64,000 bases of DNA from Methanothermobacter sp. MT-2 (lineage in GTDB: Archaea > Methanobacteriota > Methanobacteria > Methanobacteriales > DSM-23052). Where the stretch lies: NCBI GenBank assembly GCA_003584625.1, contig AP017647.1:373501-437500 (forward strand), read 5' to 3'. Position numbers and translations under genes: made by a program. A model generated the notes under the pieces. The model saw only the letters and a program-made list of their open reading frames with translations, did not search any database and had not been told where the DNA came from. Shown piece by piece: positions 30,172 to 40,875 of this stretch; position 1 is the stretch's first letter; the number at the start of each line of letters is the position of its first letter.

Positions 30172-31686
30172 ATGGATAAAAATAAGTTGTATTACATTAT
30201 ACCTCCATTGATTGTCTTCATAATCTGCCTTTGGACAACCTTAAAATATAAGTGGCCCCTTGGATGGGATGTTTTCTATCATATACACCTTGCAAAGGTT
30301 TATATGAGTAGGGGTTTCACATTCTTCGACCCACTCTATAATGCGCCTAAGGGCAATCTTATCAACTATCCTCCACTATTCCATATTCTCTTGGCCTTTT
30401 TATCATTAGTCTCTGGTATAGGCCCATTTGATATTGTAAGGTTTATGCAACCATTCATAGCTGCCCTTATAATTTTATCAGTTACTATTGTTGGTTCGCG
30501 TTTTTATGATAGGTTTGTTGGTTTATCTGCTGGGATGCTTTTAATATCGGCTTTTATCGCTACAAGAATCATTTTACCATTACCAGAGAACATAGCCTTA
30601 ATACTTCTACCATTTAGCATATATTTTTATTATAAGTCCATTAAAGATTCCAAGATGAAGTTTGCATGTTTATCAGGGGCTTTAATGGGGATTATCGCAC
30701 TTATACACCCAGCAGCTACCCTATGTCTTTTCATCTCCATCACATCCATAACATTAGCTTTACTATTAGCTGCATTTAGAGAGTATATCAATTTTAGGGA
30801 TGTTATATTAGATTATGGGATTTTCTTTTTCACAGGTTTTCTTATTGCAGCTATTTGGTGGCTACCATCACTCTATATTAAAAGCCTTGGAGTCCCTGGA
30901 GGTATCCAAACATCACTCACGAGTTCTATAGGGACTAGTATCTTAAATTATCCAGGGGCCTTAGGTTATCTTGTCTGCGGATTCTCTATTATAGGATTGG
31001 TTTCAGCCTATAAGAGATTCGGTTTAAGGGAACTTTTCATCATATCATGGATTCTTTCAATGCTCATACTCTCAAAGGCTTATTATTTTGGTGTTAATGT
31101 CATCTCATACAGGGTTCTTATTTATATACTGTTACCATTGTCTATATTGGCAGGTTTTGGCCTAGAATTTGCTTTCAGGAATGTTAAAAGAAAAAGTGGG
31201 AGTTTAGCTTGTATCATTTTAGTTTTTGTCTTCCTATTTTCAGTTTTTCAAGGTTTTGGGAACCTTTCAGGTTCTAAGGTTGCGGATTTTGGTGTTTTAA
31301 CAGATTATGGTAGGGTTCCTATCGCGCCACCCACCCATGGGGAAGTTGAACTTGCTGAATGGTTTAAGAGCGGGGCTGAGAAGGGTAAGATTGCATCGTT
31401 TTCAAATTATTATACGGGCGTTTTTGTCATGGCATATTCAGGTCAGCCGGTTAATTCTCTATTGCAGGATTCTCTGGGGGTTCCGGGGAGGGATGAACTT
31501 TCCAGGGAAAATATAGGATATCTTGTCTATGATAAGAGGTTGATGATGAATGATACTATACCATTTGTATTATCTGGTAAGCTATTATATTATAATCCGA
31601 AGTTGGTTAATTTAAGTGATTTGAATTATGATTACTTGGAGAAGGTTTATGAGAATGAAGATTTTGTTGTTTATATGGTGGTCTAG
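30172..31686 (+). CDS. GT-C-like polytopic membrane protein (putative glycosyltransferase)
   Basis: The 504-residue protein has about ten to twelve hydrophobic helices, a first outer loop with GWDVFYHIHLAKVYM and NYPPLFH typical of GT-C fold (STT3/PMT-like) lipid-linked glycosyltransferases, and a soluble C-terminal tail of about 120 residues (ELAEWFKSGAEKGKIASFSN). A role in surface glycosylation is inferred from the loop; the catalytic acid pattern is not decisive. It follows the helicase by 13 bases. The stop shares a CTAG with the stop of nrdJ on the other strand. Confidence 0.7.
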   Translation: MDKNKLYYIIPPLIVFIICLWTTLKYKWPLGWDVFYHIHLAKVYMSRGFTFFDPLYNAPKGNLINYPPLFHILLAFLSLVSGIGPFDIVRFMQPFIAALIILSVTIVGSRFYDRFVGLSAGMLLISAFIATRIILPLPENIALILLPFSIYFYYKSIKDSKMKFACLSGALMGIIALIHPAATLCLFISITSITLALLLAAFREYINFRDVILDYGIFFFTGFLIAAIWWLPSLYIKSLGVPGGIQTSLTSSIGTSILNYPGALGYLVCGFSIIGLVSAYKRFGLRELFIISWILSMLILSKAYYFGVNVISYRVLIYILLPLSILAGFGLEFAFRNVKRKSGSLACIILVFVFLFSVFQGFGNLSGSKVADFGVLTDYGRVPIAPPTHGEVELAEWFKSGAEKGKIASFSNYYTGVFVMAYSGQPVNSLLQDSLGVPGRDELSRENIGYLVYDKRLMMNDTIPFVLSGKLLYYNPKLVNLSDLNYDYLEKVYENEDFVVYMVV

Positions 31687-34112
31687 TTTGGGCAGGTCAT
31701 GTCCCTGCATGTCCCGGCATATTCGATGGATTCTGGGAACCTTAGAACTTCTCTCTTTTTACTCCCATAGCGATAAACTGTTATACCTTTACATCCAAGT
31801 TTATAGGCTGTTTTGAAAACCTTCTCCACATCTTCTGGTTTCGCATCCCTTGGGAGGTTCACGGTTTTTGAAACTGCATTGTCCACATGTTTTTGGAATG
31901 TTGCCTGCATTTTCACATGGAAGATGGGGTCTATTTCATGGGCTGTTACAAAAAGACGTTTTATCTTAGCTGGGATTCCCTCGATTTTGTTTAGGGATCC
32001 TTCCTTGGCTATTTTTTCCATGAGTTTCTTGTCATAGAATCCTTTTTTTTTCGCCTCTGCTTCGAAGAGTGGGTTTACATCCACAAGTTTTCTGTCGAGG
32101 ATTTCTCTTATAAATGAGACGGCGAATATGGGTTCTATGCTACTTGTAACACCTGCTATTATACTAAGTGAACCTGTGGGGGCTATTGTTGTGAGTGTGG
32201 CGTTCCTCATACACTCGAAACCTTCTTGATACCATCTGCTTTCTTTGAATGCTGGGAATGAGCCTCTTTGGAGTGCAAGTTCCATTGAAGCCTTTTGGGC
32301 TTCGGATTTTATATGTGACATGAGTTTGTCAGCTATATTGAGCGCTGATTTTGAATTGTAAGCTATGCCCAGTTTTATTAGCATGTCGGCAAAGCCCATG
32401 ACACCTAATCCTATTTTACGGGTCTTTTTTGTGGTTTCTTCGATTTTTTTTATGGGATAAGTGTTGATGTCAATTACGTTATCAAGGAAATGAACAGCCA
32501 CTTTCACTGTTCTTGATAGCCTTTCCCAGTTTATCTTACCATTCTCTACCATGAGGGATAGGTTTATCGATCCAAGGTTGCATGATTCATATGGTAGTAG
32601 TGGTTGTTCCCCACAGTTGTGGACATAGAATCCATTGGCATCAAAGGCATTTATACCAGGAACATGGATGTCATAGACTGTCTCTATGCTATCTGGTATT
32701 ATATTTTTTACGGTTGCAAAGGTTTCATGGCTTTTAACCATCTTTAGTTGCGATTGTGATGAATTATTGATATTTGTGAATATCCCTAATCTTAGGAGCA
32801 TCCTTTGCAAGATCCTTGCAGTTTCAAAATCTCCTTCAAATAATATTTTTGAATTGGAGTCAAGAAGGCCCTTGAATAGTCCAGTGTAGAATTTTGAGGA
32901 GGCCTTCTCAATTTCATCTGTGATTTTCACATCCTTTAATTTGGGGTTATCCCATCCGTTAAGAGCAAGACCTGTAGTGTACCCGTCATCTTCTGTGAAT
33001 TTACCATCCCATTCAAGGCTTTTGTGGCTGTTTATGATTACTTTGTCACCTATTTTTAATTCTGATAATTTTCTCCATTTGACTTTGCCATCTGATGATA
33101 ATTTGAGGATCCTATGTTCTGGTGTAAGACGTAATTGGAAACCTTCCACTGTCTCTAGCCTATATAATCTTCTCTTACCTGTTGGGAAGAATCCTCCAGG
33201 AGATTTCCACCTTTTTCCATTTAATATGATCTCGCAATCTTCCCCTATTAATTCTTTAACCTGTTTTGGGCCCTTGGATGTCATTATCCATGTGTCTTGG
33301 CTGACACAGGGGTTTGTGGCTTCTATACTGCCAAGGGTTGGTGTTGGGTTTGCTCTGTTTATAGCGTCCTTGAATAGTATTCCTGGGTCTCCTCTTTTCC
33401 ATGCCATTTTAACAAGTTTATTGAATATTTCCTGGGATGGTAAGGTGTCTGTGACTTCGCCTGTGCGGGGATTTATGAGTTCACATTCTTTATTAGATGC
33501 CAGGCCATCCATGAAATCGTCATTTACCATCACAGAAAGGTTAAAGTTGTTGAATGCTCCTTCTTCTTTCTTTGCTTCTATGAATTCTATGATGTCTGGG
33601 TGGTTGACATCTAGTATGCCCATGTTGGCTCCTCTTCTTCTGCCGCCTTGTTTTATAACTTCTGTTGCAACATCGAATATCCTCATAAAGGATACTGGGC
33701 CGGATGCAACACCCATGGTTGAACCTACAATGTCGCCTTTTGGTCTGAGATGTGAAAATGAGAAACCAACCCCGCCACCTGATTTGTGGATAAGGGCCAT
33801 GTATTTGAGTGCATCGAATATGCTGTCCATTGAATCTTTTATTGGTAGGACGAAGCATGCTGATAGTTGGTTTATTGGCGTGCCAGCGTTCATTAGGGTT
33901 GGTGAGTTTGGTAGGAATTCAAGTCTGCTCATTATATTATAGAATTCCTTTGCAGTTGTTTCGGTGTCGCCATCATATTTTTCTTCTGCTTGTGCAACTG
34001 CGAGGGCAACTCTCTTGAACATTTCCTTGGGGGTTTCTATTATTTTTCCTCTTTCGTTTTTGAGGAGGTATCTTTCCTTGAGGACCTTCAGGGCATTTGG
34101 AGTTAATTTCAT
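31683..34112 (-). CDS. nrdJ: Adenosylcobalamin-dependent (class II) ribonucleotide reductase with intein
   Basis: The enzyme reduces ribonucleotides to deoxyribonucleotides with a B12-derived thiyl radical. The 809-residue precursor contains a 231-residue intein (269-499), leaving a 578-residue mature protein. Extein features: FLPNSPTLMNAG at the N-terminus, LSACFVLP (redox cysteine), the NPC-GEQPL active-site junction, CNLGSINLSL, APTGSLSIIAG and a C-terminal CRDMTC pair. The intein sits just before the cysteine expected to carry the radical. It is the third gene of PUA-arfB-nrdJ, 18 bases after arfB with GGTG before ATG 34112. No ATP-cone is attached. Confidence 0.95.
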   Translation of the reverse strand: MKLTPNALKVLKERYLLKNERGKIIETPKEMFKRVALAVAQAEEKYDGDTETTAKEFYNIMSRLEFLPNSPTLMNAGTPINQLSACFVLPIKDSMDSIFDALKYMALIHKSGGGVGFSFSHLRPKGDIVGSTMGVASGPVSFMRIFDVATEVIKQGGRRRGANMGILDVNHPDIIEFIEAKKEEGAFNNFNLSVMVNDDFMDGLASNKECELINPRTGEVTDTLPSQEIFNKLVKMAWKRGDPGILFKDAINRANPTPTLGSIEATNPCVSQDTWIMTSKGPKQVKELIGEDCEIILNGKRWKSPGGFFPTGKRRLYRLETVEGFQLRLTPEHRILKLSSDGKVKWRKLSELKIGDKVIINSHKSLEWDGKFTEDDGYTTGLALNGWDNPKLKDVKITDEIEKASSKFYTGLFKGLLDSNSKILFEGDFETARILQRMLLRLGIFTNINNSSQSQLKMVKSHETFATVKNIIPDSIETVYDIHVPGINAFDANGFYVHNCGEQPLLPYESCNLGSINLSLMVENGKINWERLSRTVKVAVHFLDNVIDINTYPIKKIEETTKKTRKIGLGVMGFADMLIKLGIAYNSKSALNIADKLMSHIKSEAQKASMELALQRGSFPAFKESRWYQEGFECMRNATLTTIAPTGSLSIIAGVTSSIEPIFAVSFIREILDRKLVDVNPLFEAEAKKKGFYDKKLMEKIAKEGSLNKIEGIPAKIKRLFVTAHEIDPIFHVKMQATFQKHVDNAVSKTVNLPRDAKPEDVEKVFKTAYKLGCKGITVYRYGSKKREVLRFPESIEYAGTCRDMTCPN
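32616..33308 (-). other. Intein in NrdJ with eroded LAGLIDADG endonuclease
   Basis: The inserted 231 residues begin CVSQDTWIMTSKGPK (Cys1 of block A), include block B (RLTPEHRIL, about 328-336) and block F (VYDIHVPGINAF), and end FYVHN before Cys+1, the full splicing signature. Between the blocks lies a short remnant of a homing endonuclease: YTTGLALNGWDN (about 378-389) stands where the first LAGLIDADG helix would be and lacks its acidic residue, and FYTGLFKGLLDSNSKI (about 408-423) stands for the second, followed by FETARILQRMLLRLGI. So splicing looks intact and cleavage probably lost. Confidence 0.9.
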
Positions 34113-34130
34113 GGGGGGACACCTAAACTT

Positions 34131-34847
34131 TTAGGGGGGTGGGGATTCATCTAATTTTTTTATGTCTTCTATTATACTTTTCAGGGCTTCTTCTAGGAGT
34201 GATCTTCCAAGTGTTGGATCCGCGCTTATACCCTCATTTTCTAATTGTCTCGCAGCTTCATCTATCTTCTTGTCCCGTTCACGGGCTTCCTTGAAGCCTA
34301 TCATCCCTATCTCGGGATATTTTTCAATGTTTTGACATTCTTGGAGTCTTTTAGGGTCTGCTATCCCTAGGACTAGGCCTATTGAAAGTTCACCTGATCC
34401 GGCGTGGGGGCCTTCTATTTCAATTATCCTGTTATTTAGTTTTATCTTTATTCCGATTTCCTCTGCAACTTTGTCTAGGTATTTTTTTATTGGCATGTTG
34501 CCTCCATGCCCATTTACTATGAGGACCTTTTGGATTTGGAGTGACCTTTTTGCACATTCTAGGATTGGTTTCAAGTGTTTGTCCACTAGTTCTCTTGGTT
34601 TGATGTGTATTCCATGTCTTATATAGGGGTGTTCTGTCGCTGCATAAACTATGCCCAGGAATTTGGCTCCTGTCCTGTTGCTTGCTTTAAGGGCTAGGTA
34701 TGATGATATTTTGGCATCGGTATCTATGGGTAGTGCTGGGCCATGGTTTTCTAGGTGGGAGCCTAGGGCTAGTATACCTATCCTGTGGATGGTAGCTGAT
34801 AGGACGTTACCTGAATTATAGTTTAATTTTATATTTTCAGGTTCCAT
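34131..34847 (-). CDS. arfB: FAPy deformylase ArfB (creatininase family)
   Basis: The 238-residue creatininase-fold metalloenzyme is predicted to remove formate from 2-amino-5-formylamino-6-ribosylaminopyrimidinone 5'-phosphate in archaeal riboflavin/F420 synthesis. Metal-site motifs: [18 protein letters not shown], the HGIHIKPRE segment and [10 protein letters not shown]. Length and opening match archaeal ArfB. Its start lies 19 bases inside the PUA gene and nrdJ follows by 18 bases, so all three are likely cotranscribed. Confidence 0.85.
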   Translation of the reverse strand: MEPENIKLNYNSGNVLSATIHRIGILALGSHLENHGPALPIDTDAKISSYLALKASNRTGAKFLGIVYAATEHPYIRHGIHIKPRELVDKHLKPILECAKRSLQIQKVLIVNGHGGNMPIKKYLDKVAEEIGIKIKLNNRIIEIEGPHAGSGELSIGLVLGIADPKRLQECQNIEKYPEIGMIGFKEARERDKKIDEAARQLENEGISADPTLGRSLLEEALKSIIEDIKKLDESPPP

Positions 34848-35305
34848 ATTTTGTCTCCAATGTAATGTATGGTTTTTATTGCTTTTCCTTTTCTATTTTT
34901 GATCATGGAGGCGCCATCTGTTAGACTTATTCCTATTGTTATGGGTTTGGCGTGTTTTTCATCTACTACTATTACTAGGTCTCCCTTTTTTATATTTGGG
35001 TCGGCGTCAACTATACCTGGGCTCATCACATCCGCACCGTTTGCAAGGAATTTAACAGCTCCCATGTCAACCACAACGCGATTGGATTCTGCGCTGCTTT
35101 TAAGGGCGCCTTTGAGGGTGGGGAAGGGCTTTTCACCTATTAACATGATCAGTGGTTCTCCATCAACTAGTAGTAATGGGTAGGGTTCCGTTTCAAGGAA
35201 TTCAACAATGGCATTTTTTGGGATGAGACTGGAATAATCTGCTAATCCTTCCTTTATCCTTCTAAGTTCCCTTTTCTTTAAATGGTATCTTTTCCTCACT
35301 TTCAA
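34829..35305 (-). CDS. PUA-domain RNA-binding protein
   Basis: The 158-residue protein has a C-terminal PUA domain (about 75-150; [40 protein letters not shown]) and an N-terminal region with the pattern of the archaeal MCT-1/Tma20-like family, proteins linked to ribosome recycling and initiation. The start is TTG 35305, with GGTGAG five bases upstream. Promoter on the minus strand: TATA at about 35380, predicting a leader near 50 bases. It is first of PUA-arfB-nrdJ. Confidence 0.85.
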   Translation of the reverse strand: MKVRKRYHLKKRELRRIKEGLADYSSLIPKNAIVEFLETEPYPLLLVDGEPLIMLIGEKPFPTLKGALKSSAESNRVVVDMGAVKFLANGADVMSPGIVDADPNIKKGDLVIVVDEKHAKPITIGISLTDGASMIKNRKGKAIKTIHYIGDKIWNLKI

Positions 35306-35835
<530 letters not shown>

Positions 35836-35886
35836 TATTCATAGAAAATTTGGATTAAAGCTCATTTTTAGGAGGGATTCAAAAAC

Positions 35887-36069
35887 ATGAAAGGCACTCC
35901 ATCATTCGGTAAGAGGAATAAAAGCTTACATATAAGATGTAGACGTTGTGGAAGAAACGCTTATCACATACGTAAAAAGGTATGTGCTGCTTGTGGATTC
36001 GGAAGATCCAAGCGGATGAGACGTTATAGTTGGCAGAATAAGAAGATTAATGGTCGAAGGTTGAAATAG
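35887..36069 (+). CDS. rpl37e: Ribosomal protein L37e
   Basis: This is a 60-residue, very basic zinc-binding protein of the large ribosomal subunit ([21 protein letters not shown] in part; [17 protein letters not shown]), with two CxxC pairs. GGAGG lies eleven bases before ATG 35887. It is followed directly by the TOPRIM gene, whose ATG begins right after the stop. Confidence 0.97.
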   Translation: MKGTPSFGKRNKSLHIRCRRCGRNAYHIRKKVCAACGFGRSKRMRRYSWQNKKINGRRLK

Positions 36070-36909
36070 ATGTTGGATAATCGGGCCCCTATTGATGTGC
36101 GCATAATAGTTGAGGGAGCATCTGATGTGGAGAGCGTTTCCAGGGCTCTTCAGGATGTTTCATTGGGTTCTAAGTACCATATAACAATCTCTTCTATAAT
36201 ACCAACCACAAGCCTAGAAATAGCTAAAAGGGCTGTTGAAGGCGCTGACATAGTCCTCATAGCCACAGATGCGGATGCAACCGGACGAGAACTTGCAGAG
36301 AAGTTCCAGAGAAACCTTAAAGGTGCTGTGGGGCATGTTGAAAGGGTGAAATTACCCTATGGCCATGATGTGGAATACATCGACCCCAGGCTAATGATGG
36401 AAGAGATAAAAAATGCTATTATAAGGGCGGGTTTATCCTCAATCTCCAACATAAGAAAACTTAGAAAACTCGAGGAAAAGGTAAACCAATATAAAAATGA
36501 AATAGGCGAATTAGCCAATGAAAACAACAATCTAGAAACTGAAAATGCCAACCTAGCCAATGAAATAGAAAAAATCCAGGAAGAGAAGGAGGAACTGAAA
36601 TCCAAATTAGAAGAATTAGATGAGAAATTCACCAAACTCAAGGAAGAGTACCAGGAAATTAAAGAAAAATACAAGGATCTTAAAGGTAAAAACCTCCTTG
36701 AAATATTCCCCCTCCATGAATTATGGAAAGACCTTTTTGAAGAAGAACCAGAAGATGAAGAAAAGATTGTAAAGGTAGCAGACACCCTTAAAACTGAAAA
36801 TCTGATCATAGGACAAGGTTACATCGCTGCAACCTCAAAAGAGGATGCGATGGCCTGTCTGAGAACCATAAGAACAATCCTGATTTTAATGAACACGGAA
36901 GAAGAGTGA
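36070..36909 (+). CDS. TOPRIM domain protein with central coiled coil
   Basis: The 279-residue protein has an N-terminal TOPRIM domain (about 8-110; catalytic-type Glu in VEGASDVESV and the DxD of IATDADATGREL), a long coiled coil (about 128-205; LEEKVNQYKNEIGEL, IEKIQEEKEELKSKLEEL) and a C-terminal domain of about 70 residues. TOPRIM domains carry out nucleotidyl transfer or phosphodiester cleavage in topoisomerases, primases and OLD nucleases. Its constant place after L37e suggests an RNA or ribosome-linked job, which is inference. No known activity. Confidence 0.85.
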   Translation: MLDNRAPIDVRIIVEGASDVESVSRALQDVSLGSKYHITISSIIPTTSLEIAKRAVEGADIVLIATDADATGRELAEKFQRNLKGAVGHVERVKLPYGHDVEYIDPRLMMEEIKNAIIRAGLSSISNIRKLRKLEEKVNQYKNEIGELANENNNLETENANLANEIEKIQEEKEELKSKLEELDEKFTKLKEEYQEIKEKYKDLKGKNLLEIFPLHELWKDLFEEEPEDEEKIVKVADTLKTENLIIGQGYIAATSKEDAMACLRTIRTILILMNTEEE

Positions 36910-36933
36910 TAAACCGTGGGGGGAGAATCTAAA

Positions 36934-38316
36934 GTGAAGGACAAATGTGGTATCGTGGGCATATACTCCTCCAACAAGGATAAAAATATCGCCCCCCACA
37001 TCTACTATGGACTCTACGCCCTCCAACACCGCGGACAAGAATCAGCGGGCATATCAACATCAAACGGCAAAATATCCTACACACACAAGGGAATGGGACT
37101 AGTATACGAGGTATTCAACGGCAAAAAACTGAAAAAACTCAAGGGAAACGTGGGAATCGGCCACGTAAGATATTCCACAACTGGAAAATCTAGGATAGAA
37201 AATTCACAACCATTCCATACTAGAATAGACGGCTTAGATATTGCTATAGCCCATAACGGTGACATAGTAAACTCATGGGAACTTCGAAGAAAACTAGAAA
37301 AAGAAGGCCACACCTTCAAATCAACCACAGACTCAGAGGTCATCACACACCTTATCAGGAGGGAATACCAAAAGGACAACAACATTATAAAAGCCATCGA
37401 AAAAACATCAAAACAACTCATAGGATCATACTCCCTCGTAATCCTCTTCAACCACGAATTATATGTTGTAAGAGACCCCCTTGGAATAAAACCATTAGCA
37501 TTAGCAGAAAAAAATGGTACATGGATGGTGGCATCTGAAAGTGTTGCATTCGATGTCATAGGCGCTGAATACCAAAGAGACATACAACCAGGGGAAATAA
37601 TCCACCTAAACAATAAAATAGAATCACACATCATCAAAGGCTCAGAGAAGATCAGAAGAGCCCATTGCATGTTCGAATACGTATACTTCGCACGACCAGA
37701 CAGCATAATAGACGGCAGGAACGTCTATGAAGTCCGCTTAAACATTGGAAGAGCACTCCACAGGGAACATCCAGTTGACGTCGACATCGTAATGCCAGTA
37801 CCAGACTCTGCCATAACAGCCGCAATCGGCTACTCAAGAGAATCAGGGATACCCTATGGTGAAGGCCTTATAAAAAACCGTTACGTTGGGCGCACATTCA
37901 TCATGCCAACCCAAGAAGAAAGAGAAACAGCAGTCAAACTCAAAATGAACCCTATAAAATCAGAACTTGAAAACAAAAGAATAGTATTAATAGATGATAG
38001 CATAGTCAGAGGCACAACATCAAAAGCCCTCATAGACGTGCTAAAAGAAGCCGGAGCACGTGAAATACACCTAAGGATAGGGTGCCCTCCAATAATATCA
38101 CCCTGCTACTATGGAATTGCAATGGCAACAAAAGAAGAACTCCTAGCATCCAATAAGACGATCAAAGAGATAGAGGACATACTAGGTGTTGACTCCCTAG
38201 GTTACCTGAGCATAAAATCCCTCGTAAAAGCCATAGGCATCAGCAAAGAAGATCTTTGCACAGGATGCCTCGAAGGAGAATACCCAACCCCAATACCATC
38301 AAAAATCAAAAATTAA
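36934..38316 (+). CDS. purF: Amidophosphoribosyltransferase
   Basis: This is the first committed step of purine synthesis, PRPP plus glutamine to phosphoribosylamine. The 460-residue protein has an Ntn glutamine amidohydrolase domain (Cys5 in [11 protein letters not shown] after a short propeptide-like [26 protein letters not shown]) and a type I PRTase domain with the PRPP loop [13 protein letters not shown]. Cysteines for an Fe-S cluster occur in [18 protein letters not shown] and [12 protein letters not shown] 36934 is preferred: GGGGGGAG lies just upstream, and GTG 36916 would have no site. Confidence 0.95.
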   Translation: MKDKCGIVGIYSSNKDKNIAPHIYYGLYALQHRGQESAGISTSNGKISYTHKGMGLVYEVFNGKKLKKLKGNVGIGHVRYSTTGKSRIENSQPFHTRIDGLDIAIAHNGDIVNSWELRRKLEKEGHTFKSTTDSEVITHLIRREYQKDNNIIKAIEKTSKQLIGSYSLVILFNHELYVVRDPLGIKPLALAEKNGTWMVASESVAFDVIGAEYQRDIQPGEIIHLNNKIESHIIKGSEKIRRAHCMFEYVYFARPDSIIDGRNVYEVRLNIGRALHREHPVDVDIVMPVPDSAITAAIGYSRESGIPYGEGLIKNRYVGRTFIMPTQEERETAVKLKMNPIKSELENKRIVLIDDSIVRGTTSKALIDVLKEAGAREIHLRIGCPPIISPCYYGIAMATKEELLASNKTIKEIEDILGVDSLGYLSIKSLVKAIGISKEDLCTGCLEGEYPTPIPSKIKN

Positions 38317-38338
38317 TTTTTTTCTATTAGGTGAGCTT

Positions 38339-39550
38339 ATGGTTGAACTTTTAGCACCTGCTAGAGATTTCCCCTCAATCTCAGCAGCCCTTAAAAATGG
38401 TGCCGATGCAGTCTATATTGGAATGGAAGGATGCAATCTCAGGGCCAACGCATCCAATTTCAGCCTAGAAGAGATAAAAGAAGCCACAAGGATAATCCAT
38501 GACAATAATGCGAAGATATACGTTTGCACAAACACCATACTCAAAGACAAAGATCTTAAAGATTTGGAATCAAAGCTACCAACACTACATAGCCTAGGAA
38601 TAGATGCCATCATAGTATCAGACCTTGGAGCCATTGAATTAGCCGCCGATAACGGACTTGAAGTCCATGTAAGCGTCCAAGCTAACATCACCAACGCCAA
38701 AAGTTTAAAAATACTTAAAAAAATAGGGGCTAAGAGGGTTATACTATCAAGAGAACTTTCACTGGATGAAATAAAAGAAATTACAAGAAAATCCCCCATA
38801 GAAATTGAAGTTTTCGTCCACGGAGCCCTTTGCATGGCAATATCAGGACGCTGCCTTTTAAGCTATCACCTCTATGGTAAAAGCGCGAATAATGGAGAAT
38901 GCCTCCAACCATGCAGAAAAGCATGGAAAATAATATCAGAGGACAAAGAGACACTGATACTAGAATCAGCCATAGAAGGAAACATCAGAACCTACCTTCT
39001 AAGTCCAAAAGACCTTTGCATGATAGAACATATACCATCACTCATTGATACTGGAGTACACGCCCTCAAAATTGAAGGAAGAGCAAGACCAGCAGACTAT
39101 GTTGCAACTGTAACACGAATCTACAGGGAAGCCATAAACTCCCACCTCCAAGGTTCCTGGAAATTCAAAAAAGAATGGATCAAAGAACTCCAAAAAGTAT
39201 TCAACAGAGGATTCGACCAAGGATTCTACTTCAAACAACCAAAACAAGGACCCCCACAAAACAGGGCAAAATATATTAAAAAAGACATCGGCCAAGTCCT
39301 AAATTATTACAGGAAGGCCAAAGCAGCCGAGATAAAACTCTGGGATGAACTCAAAATAGGAGACGAGATAATAATCCAAGGCAAAACAACAGGATCTTTA
39401 ACCCAGAAGGTCAAATCCCTCCAAATAAATAAAAAGAACGTTAAAAGAGCCGATAAATGCAGAGTCGGGGTTAAAGTAACAGGGAGGGTGAGACCCGGCG
39501 ACCTCGTATATAAAAGGGTTGAAAAAGAGAATCCGATAAAAGACTATTAG
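38339..39550 (+). CDS. Peptidase U32 family protein
   Basis: This 403-residue U32 (COG0826) protein shows the opening [35 protein letters not shown] and the family signature [20 protein letters not shown], with conserved cysteines ([12 protein letters not shown]) that in RNA-modifying relatives (RlhA, TrhP) hold an Fe-S cluster. A hydroxylation role on RNA is therefore possible; peptidase activity is also reported for the family. GGTGAG precedes ATG 38339 by three bases. It sits between purF and the CBS gene, probably one transcript. Confidence 0.88.
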   Translation: MVELLAPARDFPSISAALKNGADAVYIGMEGCNLRANASNFSLEEIKEATRIIHDNNAKIYVCTNTILKDKDLKDLESKLPTLHSLGIDAIIVSDLGAIELAADNGLEVHVSVQANITNAKSLKILKKIGAKRVILSRELSLDEIKEITRKSPIEIEVFVHGALCMAISGRCLLSYHLYGKSANNGECLQPCRKAWKIISEDKETLILESAIEGNIRTYLLSPKDLCMIEHIPSLIDTGVHALKIEGRARPADYVATVTRIYREAINSHLQGSWKFKKEWIKELQKVFNRGFDQGFYFKQPKQGPPQNRAKYIKKDIGQVLNYYRKAKAAEIKLWDELKIGDEIIIQGKTTGSLTQKVKSLQINKKNVKRADKCRVGVKVTGRVRPGDLVYKRVEKENPIKDY

Positions 39551-39563
39551 GTGGTGCATAATA

Positions 39564-40040
39564 TTGATAAAAGTAAAAGATGCGATGCAAAAAAATGTTA
39601 TAACAATCAGAGATGACATGAAAATAGAAGAAGCCGCCAGGATATTAAGAGAAAACAGGATAAGCGGCGCCCCAGTACTGGACAAAAACAATAAACTAGT
39701 CGGCATATTAAGTGAAGGGGACATCATAAGACTCCTAGAGGTCCACTCACCCAAATTAAACCTTATACTACCCTCACCACTAGACCTCATAGAACTCCCC
39801 ATCAGGATGAAACATGAATATGACGAGATAGTAAAAGGACTAAAAAAAGCAGCGCTCATATCAGTCGATGAAATAATGACCCGAAAACCTATCACAATAA
39901 AACCCAGCCAATCAGTATCAGACGCCGCCGAACTCATGGACCAACACAAAATAAAAAGATTACCGGTAGTAAACGAAAAAGGCGACCTCATAGGCATCAT
40001 TACAAGAGGTGATATCATAGGAGCACTAGTAAAATCATAG
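39564..40040 (+). CDS. Two-CBS-domain protein
   Basis: The 158-residue protein comprises two CBS domains (VKDAMQKNVITIRDD and VDEIMTRKPITIKPS) that together bind adenine nucleotides or related ligands. A spacer of about 50 residues between them carries a helical segment. TTG 39564 follows GGTGG. It ends 19 bases before the CfbC gene; it may sense energy state for that ATP-dependent enzyme, which is inference from spacing. Confidence 0.88.
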   Translation: MIKVKDAMQKNVITIRDDMKIEEAARILRENRISGAPVLDKNNKLVGILSEGDIIRLLEVHSPKLNLILPSPLDLIELPIRMKHEYDEIVKGLKKAALISVDEIMTRKPITIKPSQSVSDAAELMDQHKIKRLPVVNEKGDLIGIITRGDIIGALVKS

Positions 40041-40059
40041 ACTGGGAGGCCACCATTAG

Positions 40060-40875
40060 ATGACAAAAAAGATAGCAATATATGGAAAAGGAGGTATCGG
40101 CAAATCAACCATAGTCGCTAACATAGCAGCCTCCTACTCCCCTGAATATAATGTGCTAGTTATAGGCTGCGACCCCAAAGCCGACACCACAAGAACATTA
40201 TATGGCTCCCGGATACCCACAATACTATCTATTTTAAGGGAAAATAAAAAACCACACCCTAATGAAGTTGTATACAAAGGTTATAAAAATGTTTCATGTG
40301 TTGAAAGTGGGGGACCCGAACCAGGAGTTGGCTGCGCCGGCCGTGGAGTTATAGTTGCAATGAACCTCCTTGAAAGACTTGGAGTATTTGAAGAATCCTT
40401 CGATATAATAATATATGATGTGCTAGGCGATGTTGTATGCGGAGGTTTCGCAGTACCATTAAGGGAAGAATTCGCAGATGAAGTCTATATTGTAACCTCA
40501 GGAGAGTACATGTCACTTTACGCGGCTAATAATATTGCTAAGGGTATAAAGAAGCTTAACAGCAAACTTGGGGGTATAATCTGCAATTGTAAAGGTATCA
40601 AGAATGAGGTCAAGATTGTGGAATCCTTCGCAGATAGAATAGGATCAAAGGTTATAGGGGTTATCCCAAGAAGCGAACTCGTACCCAAAAGCGAAATCGA
40701 AGCAAAGACTGTTATAGAAAAATTCCCAGATTCAAAACAGGCCATGGTATACCAGGAACTTGCAGGGAAAATCTATGAAAATAAGGACTTCACCATACCC
40801 GAGCCACTTAGCATAGATGAATTCGAAGGATTCTTCAAGGATCTCAAAAAAAAGTTTAGAGGTTTAAATCTTTAA
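40060..40875 (+). CDS. cfbC: NifH-family ATPase, probable CfbC of coenzyme F430 synthesis
   Basis: The 271-residue NifH-like protein has a P-loop ([10 protein letters not shown]), a switch region [12 protein letters not shown], and cluster-ligand cysteines Cys92 (VGCAGRG) and Cys127 (DVVCGGF) that hold a 4Fe-4S between subunits. No nifDK genes are nearby, which argues against nitrogenase. The [10 protein letters not shown] type matches the reductase subunit CfbC, which drives the Ni-sirohydrochlorin a,c-diamide cyclase for F430. The CfbD partner is not in the window. Its end overlaps the convergent GIY-YIG gene by 20 bases. Confidence 0.75.
   Translation: MTKKIAIYGKGGIGKSTIVANIAASYSPEYNVLVIGCDPKADTTRTLYGSRIPTILSILRENKKPHPNEVVYKGYKNVSCVESGGPEPGVGCAGRGVIVAMNLLERLGVFEESFDIIIYDVLGDVVCGGFAVPLREEFADEVYIVTSGEYMSLYAANNIAKGIKKLNSKLGGIICNCKGIKNEVKIVESFADRIGSKVIGVIPRSELVPKSEIEAKTVIEKFPDSKQAMVYQELAGKIYENKDFTIPEPLSIDEFEGFFKDLKKKFRGLNL

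Noticed and set aside
40060-40875. Nitrogenase iron protein NifH
   Set aside because: No nifD, nifK or other nif gene nearby; the neighbours and sequence type point to CfbC.
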